A DNA stretch of 64,000 nt from the NCBI GenBank assembly GCA_002633005.1, contig NMRA01000582.1, positions 195,979 through 259,978 of the forward strand, in the 5' to 3' direction. The DNA is from Phoronis australis (Eukaryota; Phoronida; Phoronidae). The translations under genes were made by a program, and so were the position numbers. Below are positions 34,028 through 45,733 of the stretch, piece by piece. Numbering within the stretch: the first letter of the stretch is position 1; every line of letters begins with the position of its first letter. The notes below the pieces were generated by a model. It saw nothing but the letters and a program-made list of their open reading frames with translations. It was not told the DNA's origin and ran no database searches.

Positions 34028-35832
34028 GTTACGAAGTCGTTCCATGTCTTCATTCCTCGAAGCATTAAAGAAAGGTATTCGCTTGACAAGATAAAGATTT
34101 CGATTATGTTGATTGAACAGGACGGCAAAAGTAGAGTTGAAGATTCCCAATTTTTCCGAGATGAGACAGATTCCAGTATTTGGATATCAGAAAATCACAA
34201 ATTTAGCGAAGGTCTGACAGAAACGGTCCGGTACAAGTACATTATTGTGTTGGAGACAGGAGAGAAAGTTGAAGAAGCATGGAGACGGAAACTGTTTTCA
34301 CGTTGCCATTTGCATCGGGATTGGTTTGTAGACAGAGAGCTGAAAATTGACAAACAATTTTCTATTGCTGAAAGAGGATTTTTGTGCCATTTAAGTCGCA
34401 TGATCTTGGATGTCACTAAGGACACACTATTAAGCTCCCTCTGTCAGTACGATTTCATGTACGGACGCTTACCAAAACCGTTCTTTCAAGAGGATCACAA
34501 ATTCCAAGAAATTTATATACAATTTATCGATACAAAGTTGCCATCAATTCTGGATCCCTCAAAAAGTACATCGACTCGCCTATTTCTGGTTTGCATACTG
34601 TGCTCATTAAAAGATCACCCGACTGTAAACAAGATAAGTAACGAAATGGCCCTTTTATTGGTGGATACGCTTGCAGAAGATTCACGCACGTTTCGTGAAT
34701 TGCTTGCGGTCTTCAACGACTCGAAAGGAGCGCATAAGACCATAACGTGGTCGAATTGTTTGAATTCCATAGCTAAAAGTACAAACCCACTTGACTGTTT
34801 ATTACAGTCATTCCAATTCCTGCCAGTGTGTAAGGATGTACATTCATTGTTGTGGTATTTGGATCACCCAACTACTTCATTGCTCATCTTACAAGACCAT
34901 TTACAAACTAAAACAAAACGTGACTACTCCGCAACAGTTTACAGGAAGTGTGTTCTTTTTCTTCAACAGTGTTCAAAGCAGGCTAATACCGTTGAACAAT
35001 TGGAGCGAGTAACTAGCGAATGGTTACATTTCATCAAAAAAGCAGATTTCATCACCAAGAGTCTTGTTAATGCAGTTCTGGAGCTGACACCTCTTCCACT
35101 GTTGATGAGAGTAGGCGCTTCAGTAATTGAAAAGAACTGCTGGGAACATCATTTGACAGAAATTGAAAAAAACAAGTTTTGCGGAAGCCTGGAGCGCTCC
35201 ATTGAAAGTAAAGTGAAATGTATTCTAAAAGCCACCGACTTTTTGGATGTTTGGTCCATGGCTGGGGATTTCCAATTACTAGATTCTTGCCAGGGTTTGC
35301 GTGAGACTCTGGGACGGCAACTGGTGAATATCGGAGAGGTTCACATGTCTTCAGTTTGGCAGTATACTTCCTCTGATGTGAAGGCTTTACAAACCATGTT
35401 ACTGGACCCCAGGCTTGGTCGACCCGAATACATAGCAGTAATGAGAAGCATGGCACACTGTGGACTTCGGCCAGGTCGCCAAGTTTTCGTCAACGTGCTA
35501 AGGCGCATCGAGAAGATTCCAACAGAATTGGAAGAGTCGCTACTCGCGTGGCAGAATTTGGAAATGACTTCAATTAATGCAGAAACTGACTCACCACTTG
35601 CCCAGATTGAAAGCATGTATTTAATGCTATGTGAAATATTGAGTTTTGACTGTCTGCGGGAGGCTGCTGACATTCAAGAGCAACTTGACTGCAAAGTCAA
35701 GAACACGCTATTGCAGTTTAGTAGCACAATACTCGAAGAATACAGAGCCCAAACACTTACAATGACCGAGGCAATGAGAAAGAGGTTCGAGTTACACATA
35801 GCACAAAGCCCGAACGTTGACGCCTACTCTGG
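34028..35832 (+). CDS. RNF213: RNF213-like exon: N-terminal beta domain and stalk helices
   Basis: The acceptor GTGTGTTTTGCAG ends at 34027. The frame is open for 601 codons to the donor CTCTGG|GTGAGT (phase 2). Residues 1-90 are beta-rich (FHVFIPRSI, KYIIVLETGEKVEEAWRRK) and sit where RNF213 has its N-terminal carbohydrate-binding-like module; this match is tentative. The rest is helical and resembles the RNF213 stalk (LLLIL and WHFIKKADF type helices, CLLQSFQFLPVCKDVHSLLWYL). Its last 170 residues are paralogous to the exon at 44901-45498: both place a DVKAL/DVEAL helix, a PEYIAVMR/LSEVVISF helix, IPTELEESL/IPQNVDEEL, and SMYLMLCEIL/HMYSMLLELL in the same order. The exon precedes three linker exons in matching phase. 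Confidence 0.85.
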
Positions 35833-36471
35833 GTGAGTGTGTATAAACAATTGGTTAACAGGAAAACAATCATATGCCAACACCGGCACCGGTTGAGTTC
35901 GGGCTGCTCACCCGGTTCACTAGCCTTAGAGTCGGCCACTTGAATCCACTGGCAGCTTCAACTGATGTTGTCGTTCTCTGGTGATTGGGTAACCAGGCGT
36001 AAAATTGTCCATATTAAACATGGAGTCGACCAAAGTAGATTTTTAATTTTCATTTTCGAAAGTTTTTAAATAACGTTTGAATAGTTCGTATAATGTGCAC
36101 TTGGTTAGGTTACAATTTTAGAAAATCACACAAAAAGTGTGAATATTATAACACAAAAGTATTAAGTGCACAGCTAATATTCTGCTTCGATAATTCTGTT
36201 GGGTGCCCAACATAATGGCCAAATATCAAGCATCATAAACCAGTCAAGTGTCATCGTAGAATTTTGGGCATGTAAGACTGATTATAGTAATTAAACAAGA
36301 AATAATGAAATAAGACAAACTTTCATATAAGAGCAATAACTGAAGTGTTTATGCCGCATTTTATGGAAAAAAGCTAGTTTTATCACAAAAATTGCAACAC
36401 GTACTTCCGATTCCTATGTAAAAACACCTACATCTATACATTACTTGTTCACCTTTTGGTTTTATTTCAAG

Positions 36472-36574
36472 TACTTCGAAAATGACACAACAAACACAGT
36501 CAGGTGAGCCATCTCTTCGACGCAAAGAAGGAGCCAAAACTCCTAAAGAGATTTCTGGTGACATAAAAGAACAG
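36472..36574 (+). CDS. RNF213: RNF213-like linker exon a (103 nt)
   Basis: The acceptor GGTTTTATTTCAAG ends at 36471 and the donor CAG|GTAATA starts at 36575. One base completes the Gly codon left by the 1.8 kb exon; then 34 open codons (SKMTQQTQSGEPSLRRKEGA...) end in phase 0. The sequence is polar and probably disordered. It has the same length and phases as linker exon b at 40925, with a shared GCCATCTCTT word coding PSL, which suggests exon duplication. No domain. Confidence 0.6.
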
Positions 36575-37028
36575 GTAATATTTTAACGTCGTAAACCATG
36601 TACAAGGACATTTTACTGGTATTTTTTTCAGTAAGGTCCTTTACTACTGTGCCTAAGATCAGGGCTTTGGATAATGATGTCAGACTTGTGTAACCACACA
36701 ATGGGGATTTAGGTGAACGTTATCTGCAATGTTCAAATTTAAGTTATCTGATTGAAAAGCATATGACTTGCTGCATGGTCTATGAGGCACGTGTGCAGAT
36801 ACTGTTCGTCTGCGAAATGAATTTTGAAGCCATGAACAATACCACTGAAGCCGTTCACTAGTTCAGCTCAAAAATCCATTTGCAAATTGGACGATCATGT
36901 AAATGGGTATTTTAAATGGGGCGTTAAACATGGGTTTAGTAGACTGGCCAGAATGACAAAGCTGGAAACACCAAAAAACCTCGGAAGTTGGTAAATGACT
37001 TCACTTCTTGTGAAGATGACGAAACAGA

Positions 37029-38072
37029 TGCCTTTTGCTGTCACGGGGATGGTCTGGGAAGGAGATTAGTGCAGCAGTATATCCCCAATAATGACAGGTA
37101 TGAACAGTTCTCTGAGCTTAGACTGATGGCAACTCGGCAAATGCTACCTTACAGACTCAGTGTTCGATGCTTAGTCTGACTTCGCAAAAATCTCACGTGG
37201 CCAAGGGAAATCAGAGCTTTGACAAGACTGACGTCGAAATCGTCGACCAAAAAACGTCGTGCCGTACTCCGTTCTAAAAAGAATTACTTGCACCTATTTC
37301 ATTTCTAAAGCATGCACCATTCAATTCAATATCCAACTCAAGTCCTTCCTCCAACTGCCAATGAAGAAGCAGACGAGCGAATACAGCGGAGACGCGTGGT
37401 CGGAACTTGCCAGATTTTTGCCGAACAATACGTTTTCTCGCTGTTGTAACTTGAACGCGTGATATGTGCTGACTGCTGATGGATTTTCAGATGGGTTCAA
37501 ATATTGTGGTGCACTCTAAAGACATGTTATGCATCAGCAGATTTATCTCCTAACCTCTCACAAAATCTTTTGGGAGATTGTAAAGTGTTTTCCTAAACTT
37601 AACAATAGATAACATCATAGACTATAGTACATCTGTTGTCTATAATCTATGATAACATACCATCTTGCCTCCCAATGACAGTTCGCCTCTGCAACATATG
37701 ATTTTCATGAAATTCAGTAGACGACGCTATATTCCCATTTTTGACGCATTCAACGTATTCTGTGTCATCTAATGGCCATTGTCGTGATACAAATAAACAC
37801 CCCCTAGAGGCTTACCGTTTGCATTTCATTCGTGGGCGCATTTCAACACTCTATCATGCTCTTACATGGAAATTAAGCAGGTGGTTGGCATTCAATTCTA
37901 CTTAATTGTGATCCCTGAGTTATATTCCTTGTGCAAGAGACTGGAAAGTTTCCGTGATCCTTATATGACACTGGCGGCTTTACTTACGTGGGGATTCCAA
38001 TACATTCTTATAGAGGTCATGTTCTTCTGCATCTTGTGTAATACGTACTCGCGGTCAAATGTGAGTTTTTGA
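37029..38072. repeat. 1.04-kb repeat, copy 1 (intronic)
   Basis: Near-identical to 43854-44899, same orientation, with scattered substitutions and 1-3-base indels. Flanks differ on the left, so it is a real dispersed repeat rather than overlapping haplotypes. The right boundary of homology is unknown because the other copy ends at an N. Short frames inside (for example 36988-37179) are not convincing genes. Confidence 0.9.
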
Positions 38073-39383
38073 TACTCGGATGTTTCATGCTGTTTCATTT
38101 CCAGCTGCCAAATCCTAGTGATTGTAGAAAAACCCCTTTCTTCATTGTGTGCCATCTACAGGTTTCCTAGACTGTTTTGGCAAGTAAAACAAATAGCATC
38201 GCCATTTTCTTAATGAAGTAATGTATAGTTTAAACCATGAGCTTTGAAACGACCAAGACTGTTTACCATCAACTTTTTTGGAAAGGGAAACGTCTCGGGC
38301 TGGTTTGGTGTATATTTCGCTTTGTGGTGTTTTTGTTTTCAATTATAATGCTGCCTTTTCAAAGATCAGGTACTTTGCCCTTCATTCCGTGTATACAACT
38401 TAACTTATCACAGAGATCTCGACTTTCCGTATTCCTACTTGGCTCTTCATTTCTGTTACTTAAGATATCGTGGTTGGCATTGTTGTTGATATAAAAATTT
38501 GTTTTACTTGATATCTTGGCGCTTCGAACTCCGACTACCTAGCAGGGCAAAGAATTTATGTGAAGACATCTTCATACACCATTGTTTGTTTTACGATATC
38601 TGTGCACACGAGCCTCTTTGCAATATGCTTGACCACACTAAACGATTGCATTGCTTATCTCTTGTTAATGCCGGCAATTCCAGTTTGACATGGGACGTCA
38701 AATTATGAGATGCACGTGCAGACTTCTTATCGTAAGAAACACAGCAATTAAATGATTTAATTGATTTTAACCGATTACTAAGTAGTTGCCAAAAAACCTG
38801 TGGGCTATGCCCCCCCTCTCACCTTCACGGTGCGCCATCCATCAAGTTACGATCATCATTTACCCGCTTTTTGAGGTAACAAACCAGGTTTTCGAAAATA
38901 TCAATGTAAACTCTCTAACCGACCTGTTAATTCTTCCATACAACAAAAACCAAATTTAGCTTCTTTTCAGGGTCTGTGACAAGCAAACATGGTCATTTTC
39001 AGGCTTTTTTAAACACTAAAGTCAACGGGTTATTTTAGTTTTTGCACTGACAAAGTGCAGGAGAGAAGGAGATTGAACATTTATTGCCCCCATCATGAGC
39101 TGAAACTACACATGAGTGAATTTTTGCACTTGAACTATGGGACCATGAAAACCACACAAATTGTTTACTAGTAAACATTTACAGTTTTTTTAATGATAGC
39201 TACAGAAAATTTGACAACTAGTTTCCCAATTAATATAAATTGATTTATCAAACCCTTGCGTTGTAAATCCCTTGTCTGCAGTGAGTGTCCTGAAAACTTC
39301 ATTGGTTAAATATGACTTCACATGTATTCTATAAAAACGAGCAAAATTCTTCAATTTAGCAAAATACGAAAATTATTTTTAAG
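38073..39383. other. Intron sequence, nothing recognised
   Basis: Between linker exons. It may include the rest of the 1.04-kb repeat. No coding signal. Confidence 0.5.
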
Positions 39384-39520
39384 GTGGTTACTGCAAGTGG
39401 AACTGGTGTTGGTGGGGTTTCGTTGAGTGGAGTTCACAGAATGGAAGATTCGTTTGTGGAGACTACATCAGGGAACTTCCAGAAACCTTGCAATGATGGT
39501 AAAAGAAATGAAGAATCGAG
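39384..39520 (+). CDS. RNF213: RNF213-like linker exon (137 nt)
   Basis: The acceptor AAAATTATTTTTAAG ends at 39383 and the donor CGAG|GTAATT follows at 39521. It opens in phase 0, matching the end of linker exon a, gives 45 codons (VVTASGTGVGGVSLSGVHRM...) and ends with two bases of a codon. Gly/Ser/Thr-rich, probably a disordered linker. Exons of 103 + 137 nt total 240, so the pair could be skipped together without a frameshift. Confidence 0.55.
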
Positions 39521-39745
39521 GTAATTGCTCCTAATTAACTTTGTTGTTTCAATGCCATGAAGTAGACTGCATTAACAAGGTTATAAACACGCGCTACCTC
39601 AAAAAAATTGATTGAGACCATTTAACGCTATTTCAACTTGCATGTCCGTTGCGCAGGCCATCAAGAAAATTATTATTATTCATAGCTCGCAAATCATTAA
39701 AAATTTTACTTTTATTCATAGCTCGCAGTATTTCGTCTTGACATG

Positions 39746-40164
39746 AGTGCCGTTTTCACTACAAAAGTTGTCATGGATCAGCTGAAACGGAACGAGATGT
39801 TTCAGCGCAAGTGTTTGTAAATGGGACTGACACGGAGCAAATTGACACCGCGGTGACAACTTTTGCCACCCGTTTGTGAGGTAGCGCAATTTGCGCTCGA
39901 TCACCTTGCTCCGTGTCAATTATATGTCTAAATACGAAACTGGAGCAAGGCGGAAAGGATCATCTCTACTGCGGTTGTGCAATGACCTCTCTGTCTTTGC
40001 AACTCCCGCTATTTGAAAAACTGCGCATGTGCGTTCCACTCTCCCGCCTACAACTTCTGTATTGCCACAGTTAGTGAGTTGTGTTTGTAAACGGCTACTT
40101 GACGCATATCAATTTGCTCCGTGTCAGTTGTGCCGGGCCAAAAGTTGATGTCTAAACGGGACTA
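39746..40164. mobile_element. Small MITE-like inverted repeat element
   Basis: Left side AGTGCCGTTTTCACTACAAA and right side (reverse strand) AGTCCCGTTTAGACATCAAC are imperfect inverted ends. ACACGGAGCAAATTGA occurs on the plus strand near 39832 and reversed near 40110. No coding. Confidence 0.5.
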
Positions 40165-40924
40165 CAAATATTTGTGAAGTTCAATACCTTTTAAGGAGTG
40201 TTGTAGGAACCATATACCGAGATATAGATTACTACGTCGAGATGAAGTGTGTCCCTGTCGTGAACTAATTTCAAAGGCCTTTGCTGTCATTTCAGTCTTT
40301 TCAAGAAATTGTTGGAAGTTTACAGTTATTATGACTATCTCCCAGTTTACCTGTCCTTACACTTCGAGACAGTTGCCCTTTGCCCAAGTGATATATCGTA
40401 TGACAAATATTTACCAGGCAGACGTTTCCTCACTTGCAATTCGGCTTTCAACATTTTCCTGTAAATATACCTAGTCTAATTACAGGAGGCTTCTTTGTTA
40501 CCATCATATTTTAATGCCACCTCAATGTCCACTTCTGACTATACAGTTGTTTTAAACAAACGTTTTATGAGCGTTATTATAATTTTGTTTTCAAGTAAAT
40601 GTTTCTCCCTGATGTTCGATGTAAAATAACTACTGAACTGCGTCGAAGGCAAAATGAATGCAAGCAGGTTACAGGAAAGATTTGATTCACGTATGAATTT
40701 ATTGCAAAACTTTATTCTTAAAGATTTAGTCAACAAAATAAGTTAATGAATTCTCGTCGCTGTTTACTTTACATTCAGCTAGTTGAAGATCCATTTTGTA
40801 GTGCAGTAGGGATTAAATGACGCAGCAACTTACATTGACAAGTTAGCCTAAACCTTTTGTGACATAGCTTATAATATATAATGAAGTAATTCTCAGACAA
40901 CCATTTTTCTTTGGTTTAAATTAG

Positions 40925-41027
40925 CAGTTCAAGTGCTGCTGCGACGACGAAAAACTCTAAACCATCCGGTGCGCCATCTCTTGGAAGTGTTGAGACAACG
41001 AAATCTTCCCAGCTTGAGGGGCGCATG
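40925..41027 (+). CDS. RNF213: RNF213-like linker exon b (103 nt), tandem NAGNAG acceptor
   Basis: The acceptor TTAGCAG offers two AGs three bases apart (40924 or 40927). The frame completes the codon left by the 137-nt exon, then 34 codons (SSAAATTKNSKPSGAPSLGS...) end at donor ATG|GTATGT in phase 0. Ser/Thr/Lys-rich, disordered. Same size and phases as linker exon a. The next exon should begin in phase 0, as the 1.8 kb exon does, which suits a full-length paralogue of it lying in the gap at 44900. Confidence 0.6.
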
Positions 41028-41199
41028 GTATGTAGTAATACGGGGTAGTACTCTTCTATTGTGGTGTTTGATTATGGCACTAGCTTCAAGTGACCACGTA
41101 TTGACGCTGTAGGTATAGTGAATATATAATACCAGGTACGGAATTCCATTCGGATTCGAAAGTGCCGTTTATGTCAACATGTGATACTATCAGCAGATT

Positions 41200-41990
41200 T
41201 CATAAAGGTGGTTCAAAGTTAAACATGGTTTAAGTACACTTTAACCAGGTTTAAAAATAATCCGTATTTCAAAAAGGTGGTTCAACTGTCAGACCAGTGG
41301 TCCATTAAAAGCTGGTTTAACTCCTGTTTAAATTTGGTCTAAAACCTTTTTTCACTTCATCACTTCGGTTTCTTGGCCCTATATTAAAACCTTAAACCAG
41401 GCATAACTTTAGACGTGTTCGGACCCACATTTAACACTGTTAAAGGTGACTGACTTGCCTTATATACTTGTGCTCAACCGTGCAGCTGAAAGACGTCGCG
41501 GAGTTCGTCGCCGACGCCAATTTTTAGCGAGATTAAATTAATTTTAATTTTACAACGACATAGACTTCGAAAACCTGCTCTGGATGACAAAACAGAGAAT
41601 AACTCACATCGTGATCTTGTTTCAATGACATCATTTTTTCTGTAATAAGTTTTGTGAAACCTTTTTCCTCAGGAGAAGTGTTACCGACAATTTTTTACTC
41701 ATTTTGTTGATAACAGAGCCACCAGGAATTGTACGTCTGCACTGAATCTACTTACAACTGTGTGCCGTCATTGATACCCACATGATCACAGTTCCCTTGA
41801 AGCACTTCAATAGTTTCTTTGTTGAGACAATCCATCTCGACACAGTAGGGTGTCTTTAATTCTTTAAACCTGGTTTACTCAGCCCGCTCCCTTGTCTAAC
41901 AAAACCAGGTTTTCAGACTTTAAAACCAGGTTAGTGAAATGCAAGTTAGGTATAAAATTAAACCAGGATCAGGAAGACCATAAAGCCTTC
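41200..41990. repeat. Intronic region rich in AAACCAGGTTT motifs
   Basis: TTAACCAGGTTTAA, TTAAACCAGG, AAACCTGGTTTA and AAAACCAGGTTTT-type words recur near 41244, 41391, 41867, 41900, 41921 and 41961, concentrated toward both ends. It resembles the layout of the fold-back element at 18967, with a different word. Ends not defined. Confidence 0.5.
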
Positions 41991-42049
41991 TATCTTCCTT
42001 TTTTCGAGTTCATTTCTTAGCATCCAACTCCTTATCTGGCAAATCGCTT

Positions 42050-43760
42050 ACAGCGTGATTGACATATGTGTTCCTGATCAGAATACCGTGGCTCAGGTTG
42101 ACTTTTGAACGGCTCCGACAAATGGGCCCACTAGTGGTGATTTCGTCTTTTTTCGTGTACAGCTGTATCTCCTTACCCCTTTCAAATCCATCCTACTGGA
42201 TGCCAACGACGTCATCTACAAGACTGGCAAAGAACAAGGTGATGCTTTTTCACGCGTCTCATCCAACAAGGTGGCCACAATGATCAAACTGAAAGAGACC
42301 ACCTCATCCAATGACTTAGTAGACTCTGCTGGATTGCTGAACATGACTGTCAGTTTTCTGCACCAGAGGTTGCAGATGCTATTAAGATATGCAAGAAGGT
42401 CCGGTGGGCATGAGAATACCGGCACTCAAGTCTTTGCCTGGTCATGTTATGGACAAGCTTGTCCTATAACGTAAATTCGGCCAACAGAATCATCCATTAC
42501 ATTTGAAAAGATGCATTCTTACGTCCTGTACCCAAACCTGGAAAGGACTGTTGCACGCTCAAGGGATATTGTGTAATTGTGGTATAAAACGTCAATGCAA
42601 AGATTCCTGACAAGAACATGGCACAAACAATCACCAAGTTTAGCGACGGTCGGTCGGAAGGCGAAAGAAAGATACCTGGTCATGTGTTAAAAAAACATAA
42701 TCACTTTTGTCTTCTACTACGCCCCCCCCCCCATGATCAACATCAGTCAAAATTAAATTAACAGGAGCTAAGAAAGATTCCAGAACATCGTTGTTATTAC
42801 TGGACGTACGAGGTCATCTTCAGTCACAGCACTACGTTAGCTTGTGGATGTTCCCAGTGTTGCAGACAAGTAGTCCCTTCTACAAGCTGTCACTGTTACT
42901 AAGGCTGCTGAAAATCTCAACAATCCTCTACGCAGTCAAGTTAAGACTGTACTCGACAGATTCTTGAACCCTGTACCTGCAATAGCAACCAATATGCTCT
43001 GCATATACCTCTTTGCAGAGCGTCCAACCAAAATCTTGGCAGATGCTCGTAGCTTGCCGATGCTATAAACTCAACCGTGGGCATCGTCAGTGAACACGAG
43101 ATCGCACGAGATACTGTTTGGCTGCCAGGACAAGAAGTTGATGTGCGACCGAAATTCACTTTTGCTTTCAACAGGGAAGCTCGGGAATAGTCCCCTGAAA
43201 TATCTCAAACACTATGTTGACAGCTATGATGGTGGGTCATTGGCGGTATTGATCCCATCATAATAGCAACAGATGTATCCTTCGATGCTGTAACCAACCG
43301 TGCCAGATGGGGCTACCAACTTCTTTGTGAAGACAATGTCACAGCTGAAGACAGTTGCCGCCACCATGTATACACAATTAGTACACGGATGGAGTTTGAC
43401 ACTGTGCAACGTACCCAAACCAAGTTACCATACCTTGATTGGGAGAATCAACCCGTCATCTTTACCACTGATTCTAAGGCGATTCTTTTGAAAATTAAAT
43501 CTGAAAATCTCCCGGCTAACTGGTATAACTTCCGATCACGCCACCCTCAACCAACATACTGTGATCAACTTTTTCGTACCTGGAACCATCGGTGCCTTTG
43601 TTAATGAGCTTGTAGAATACCTTGCTGGTTTATGCACCATTAACCAATTCCCCTGCCTATACTCGTCTGATATTGAGGTGCTGGCTCATGGACGCATCTT
43701 CCAGTAGACTTCCATCTGGCTGAATTTAACGGTAGTAGCCGACTGCTCTAGACTGGTATC
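42050..43760 (+). mobile_element. Degenerate retroelement sequence in the intron
   Basis: Around 42510-42640 a broken plus-strand frame reads RPVPKPGKDCCTLKGYC, the fingers motif (PKPGKD...YR) of a LINE reverse transcriptase. Downstream, 42920-43190 is homologous to the minus strand of 63700-63965, and 43300-43600 holds further short frames (YLDWENQPVIFTTDSKAILL). Stops occur throughout. Exact family unknown. Confidence 0.5.
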
Positions 43761-43853
43761 ACATATGGCTATGCTGCTTAAGGCCACAACAAAAGCCTTT
43801 CCCGTGTGTCGTCGAACCTGACGCTTACAGGCAACATCAGCCCTGGATTTATT

Positions 43854-44899
43854 TGCCTTTTGCTGTCACGGGGATGGTCTGGGAAGGAGATTAATGCAGC
43901 AGTATATTTCCAATAATGACAGGTATTAACAGTTCTCTGAGCTTTGACTGATGGCAACTCGGCAAATGCTACCTTACAGACTCAGTGTTCGATGCTTAGT
44001 CTGACTTCGCAAAAATCTCATGTGGCCAAAGGAAATCAGAGCTTGCCAAGACTGACGTCAAAATCGTCGACCAAAAAACGTCGTGCCGTACTCCGTTCTA
44101 AAAAGAACTACTGGCACCTATTTCATTTCTAAAGCATGCACCATTCAATTCAATATCCAACTCAAGTCCTTCCTGCAACTGCCAATGAAGAAGCAGACGA
44201 GAGAATACAGCGGAGACGCGTGGTCGGACCTTGCCAGATTTTTGCCGAACAATACGTTTTCTCGCTGTTGTACCTTGAACGCGTGATATGTGCTGACTGC
44301 TGATGGATTTTCAGATGGGTTCAAATATTGTGGTGCACCCTAAGGACATGTCATGCATCAGCAGATTTATCTCCTAACCTCTCACAAAATCTTTTGGGAG
44401 ATTGTAAAGTGTTTTCCTATTAACTTAACAATAGATAACATCATAGACTATAGTACATCTGTTGTCTATAATCTATGATAACATACCATCTTGCCTCCCA
44501 ATGACAGTTCGCCTCTGCAACATATGATTTTCATGAAATTCAGTAGACGACGCTATATTCCCATTTTTGACGCATTCAACGTATTCTGTGTCATCTAATG
44601 GCCATTGTCGTGATACAAATAAACACCCCCTAGAGGCTTACCGTTTGCATTTCATTCGTGGGCGCATTTCAACACTCCATCATGCTCTTACATGGAAATT
44701 AAGCAGTTGGTTGGCATTCAATTCTACTTAATTGTGATCCCTGAGTTATATTCCTTGTGCAAGAGACTGGAAATTTTCCGTGATCCTTATATGACACTGG
44801 CGGCTTTGCTGACGTGGGGATCCCAAAACATTCTTTAAAGAGGTCGTGTTCTTCTGCATCTTGTGTAATACGTACTCGCGGTCAAATGTGAGTTTTTGA
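43854..44899. repeat. 1.04-kb repeat, copy 2, cut by the N
   Basis: Second copy of 37029-38072. Homology persists up to the base before the N, so the repeat probably stopped the assembler. Confidence 0.9.
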
Positions 44900-44900
44900 N
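44900..44900. other. Single N: missing sequence inside an exon
   Basis: Repeat sequence on the left changes to an RNF213-like coding frame on the right without a splice acceptor. The frame is open right up to the N, so the 5' part of that exon and its acceptor are missing. Confidence 0.85.
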
Positions 44901-45498
44901 TGCTTAAACACTTACCATGGAATAGTGGCCATTTGATGCGACAGAAAATAAGTGAGCTTTGGAAAAATGATGCACCGTCATTCAAAGAAAACGACGTGGA
45001 AGCACTGGAAAATCTATTATCAGAAGAAACTTTGTTCTCTGATTCAAGTGACCTTTCCGAGGTGGTGATAAGTTTCCTAAAACACCATGCGGCAAATTCT
45101 CGACGCTTGGTGTTATTTTCTCTTCAAAAGATAGATGTGATTCCACAAAACGTGGATGAAGAGTTGCGGTCATGGTTCACGTCTGAACTGAAGCATTTAT
45201 CCGAAGGTCAATGTCTTTCCGACAAAATAAACCACATGTATTCAATGCTTTTAGAGTTGTTGGGAACACCATGTGTACAGAAAGAGACAACACTTTGTAA
45301 CCAACTTGAACAAAGCGCGCGAGACACGCTGCAGACGCTTGGGTTTCAGACTTTCGTGGATCATTTACTAGAGATCCAAGAAATACCTGAACACGTGAGT
45401 CAGAAAGTAGAAGAACACCTGAAGAGTATCATTAGGGCAAACCCAGGCTACACGTCGACTGCTCATTTCAATACAGACAATATTGAAGTAAATACCAG
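44901..45498 (+). CDS. RNF213: RNF213-like stalk exon, 5' end lost in gap
   Basis: The frame is open from the N (LKHLPWNSGHLMRQKISELW...) to the donor CCAG|GTGAGT at 45499, ending with two bases of a codon that the 45734 exon completes as Ser. About 198 codons of stalk-type helices: DVEALENLLSEETLF, VVISFLKHHAANSRRLV, VDEELRSWFTSEL, HMYSMLLELLGTPCVQKE, then a hydrophilic end. It aligns with the last 170 residues of the 34028-35832 exon, so the full exon was probably about 1.8 kb and starts inside the gap. No start codon need be assumed: the TTG/ATG near 44933 are internal. Confidence 0.88.
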
Positions 45499-45733
45499 GT
45501 GAGTCTTGATTTAGGACAAACGTAGCTCAATAATGGAAGAAAATATGACTATTGAAATGATATTGTTGTGGTAATAGAACTGTTTATCTGACAATGTTGT
45601 TTTAATGCATGTACAAAGCAGGCGAAAAGTAATGAAGTTGCATACAGTAGGTGATAGCAAAAGACAGCTGACGTAAATTTGAAGGTCTTCAATAGCAATG
45701 TGTTTTCAACGCAGTGTTATTTTTCTTTTTCAG

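Noticed and set aside
37029-44899. Allelic duplicate (haplotig) explaining the 1.04-kb repeat
   Set aside because: Sequence left of each copy is unrelated, so simple haplotype overlap does not fit, though an assembly fault at the N cannot be excluded.
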